Positions 62,423 through 64,000 of a stretch of DNA of 64,000 nt are shown here, piece by piece; within the stretch, counting starts at the first letter, position 1; every line of letters starts with the position of its first letter. The position numbers were made by a program, and so were the translations under genes. The DNA lies in NCBI RefSeq assembly GCF_001189845.1, contig NZ_LFLZ01000018.1:62001-126000 (forward strand), given 5' to 3'. The notes under the pieces were generated by a model that was not told the origin of the DNA, did no database searches, and saw only the letters and a list, made by a program, of their open reading frames with translations. Source of the stretch: Bradyrhizobium tropiciagri (GTDB lineage Bacteria > Pseudomonadota > Alphaproteobacteria > Rhizobiales > Xanthobacteraceae).

Positions 62423-64000
62423 TTATTGCTTCGGCTGGCCGAAGTCGAGCGGCGGCAGCTCGATCTGCGGCACCTCGATCTTGACCTTGTTGAGGTCGAC
62501 GTCGAGCGGCTTGTCGAGCAGGCCGGTGACGACCACCGGGAATGCGATCACCAGCGCCACCATGATCGCCTGCAGGCCGATCCAGGGCATTGCGCCCCAA
62601 TAGATGTCGGAGCTCTTCACTTCCTTCGGCGCCACGCCGCGCAGGTAGAACAGCGCGAAGCCGAACGGCGGATGCAGGAACGAGGTCTGCATGTTGACGC
62701 AGAGCATCACGCCGAACCAGATCAGCGCGGCATCGGGGCCGACTACGGGCGCCAGCACCTTCTGCGCGATCGGCGCGATCATCGGCAGGATGATGAAGGC
62801 GATCTCGAAGAAGTCGAGGAAGAACGCCAGGAAGAAGATGAAGATGTTGATGAAGATCAGGAAGCCCCAGACGCCGCCGGGCAGCGAGGTCAGATGGTGC
62901 TCCAGCCAGGTGCCGCCGGACACGCCAAGGAACACCACCGAGAAGCAGGTCGATCCGATCAGGATGAAGGTGACCATGCAGGTGATGCGCATGGTGGTCT
63001 CGTAGCCCTGCTTGATCAGGTCGCGCAGGTCGGGGATCTTCACGGCCTCGAGGCAGATCCAGACCACCGCGAGATAGGTGATCGCGAAGGCGAGCCTGAA
63101 GATCAGGTTCTCGCTGTAGAGCATCGCGACGATGGTGCCGATACCGCCGGCGATCACGCCGATGATGAGCATCTTGCGGCCGGCCGCGCTGAAGTCCTTG
63201 TGGTGGATGGCGGCGAGCACGATGGCGCCGACCGCGCCCATGGCGCCGGCTTCGGTCGGGGTCGCAAGGCCCATCATCATGGTGCCGAGCACGACGAAGA
63301 TCAGCACGGCTGACGGGATGATGCCGAGCAGGCACTTCTTCCACAGCGCCCAGCCGGTCAGCGTGCGAGCCTCGATCGGCACCGCGGGCACGTGGCTCGG
63401 CTTGAAGATGCCGAGCAGGAAGGTGTAGCCGGCGAACAGCAGGATCTGGAACACCGAGGGCCCCAGGCGCCGAGATACATGTCGCCGACCGACTTGCCGA
63501 GCTGGTCGGCGAGCACGATCAGGACGAGAGAGGGCGGGACGAGTTGCGTGATGGTGCCGGAGGCGGCGAGCACGCCGGTGATGTAGCGGATGTTGTAGCC
63601 GTAGCGGATCATCACCGGCATCGAGATCAGCGCCATCGCGATCACCTGCGCCGCCACCGTGCCGGTGATGGCGCCGAGGATGAAGCCGACGATGATCACG
63701 GAATAGCCGAGGCCGCCGCGGATCGGGCCGAACAACTGGCCCATCGAATCCAGCATGTCCTCGGCGAGCCCGCATCTCTCCAATATCGCGCCCATGAAGG
63801 TGAAGAACGGGATCGCGAGCAATAGCTCGTTGGACAGCACGCTGCCGAAGATGCGGCCCGGGATCGCCTGCAGGAAGTTGAGGTCGAAGAAGCCGAGATA
63901 GATCGAGAGGAACCCGAACGACAGGCCGACCGCGGCCAGCGTGAACGCCACCGGATAGCCGATCAGCATTGCAATGATCAGGCCGCCGAACATCAGCGGC
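62423..64000 (-). pseudogene. TRAP transporter large permease DctM, one-base frameshift, N-terminus outside window
   Basis: The C-terminal frame (62423 to about 63460) and N-terminal frame (about 63460 to the window edge) belong to one DctM protein with about 12 helices. One base lost in a G run near 63458-63464 (tggggccc for tgggggccc on the minus strand) separates GDMYLGAWG from PSVFQILLFAGYTF. No other lesion is seen. The true start lies past base 64000. The large permease imports acids with a DctP protein; the two DctP genes at 48.5-51 kb lack permeases and might use it. Confidence 0.85.

Overview
The window is high-GC alphaproteobacterial chromosome, most like Bradyrhizobium or a close relative. 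The evidence is gene content and style: a fused LivM-LivG transporter protein, many 4-bp ATGA gene overlaps, NodT-type outer membrane factor, orphan Bug/TctC binding protein, and Bradyrhizobium-like intergenic repeats. This assignment is inference from content, not from a marker gene. The window is dominated by uptake and breakdown of aromatic and other small organic acids, with one small foreign island.

Layout. 1-4640 (minus): an iorA-iorB-marR-marR operon (indolepyruvate:ferredoxin oxidoreductase plus two MarR repressors), with a chain of overlapping minicistrons between iorA and iorB and a palindromic control region. 4768-9238 (plus): nitrilase, a REPIN-like repeat, then a gentisate-type operon (bicupin dioxygenase broken by one base, FAH-family hydrolase, thioesterase, EthD-like protein). 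9370-12061: lipocalin-like secreted protein, two tiny membrane ORFs and a CidA/LrgA-LrgB pair. 12211-15066: IclR regulator divergent from a Bug/TctC binding protein and a metallo-beta-lactamase-fold hydrolase, with twin palindromic boxes between them. 15080-18609: an IS1182-type insertion sequence beside decayed genes (frameshifted ATC hydrolase, decayed LysR) and an intact RidA. 18740-29797: a complete LIV-type ABC transporter, then a divergent operon of racemase, Ohr, atypical thiolase, DUF35-SDR fusion, cyclase and a second paralogous binding protein. 29856-30826: MarR regulator and a monooxygenase remnant.

30953-34656 is a candidate integrative island in the 5' end of dusA. A displaced dusA start lies on the left and an intact dusA on the right. 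Between them are a HigB/HigA-type toxin-antitoxin pair and one large protein combining an archaeo-eukaryotic primase domain with a superfamily II helicase (TOTE conflict-system type). No integrase is visible, and the two island ends carry imperfect inverted repeats of about 55 bp. This is the most unusual part of the window.

35612-42227 is a phenol/catechol ortho-cleavage cluster: LysR regulator, muconate cycloisomerase, intradiol dioxygenase (frameshifted), flavin reductase, a stand-alone FAD synthetase domain, an HpaB-family hydroxylase and muconolactone isomerase. Together these could take phenol to catechol, cis,cis-muconate, muconolactone and 3-oxoadipate enol-lactone, with dedicated FAD supply. 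42230-51030 holds housekeeping-type and signalling genes (aspartic protease, DUF1289, sensor kinase, HIBADH-family reductase, VOC protein, ApbC/Mrp) and two tandem TRAP binding proteins. 51138-52430 has four small membrane or secreted ORFs. 52471-60965 is a heavy-metal-type RND efflux operon divergent from an OmpR/kinase pair. 61009-64000 has an M20 peptidase and a TRAP large permease (frameshifted, running off the end).

Several genes across the window are broken by exactly one missing base. This may be true decay, or residual indel errors in the assembly; the two cannot be separated from sequence alone.
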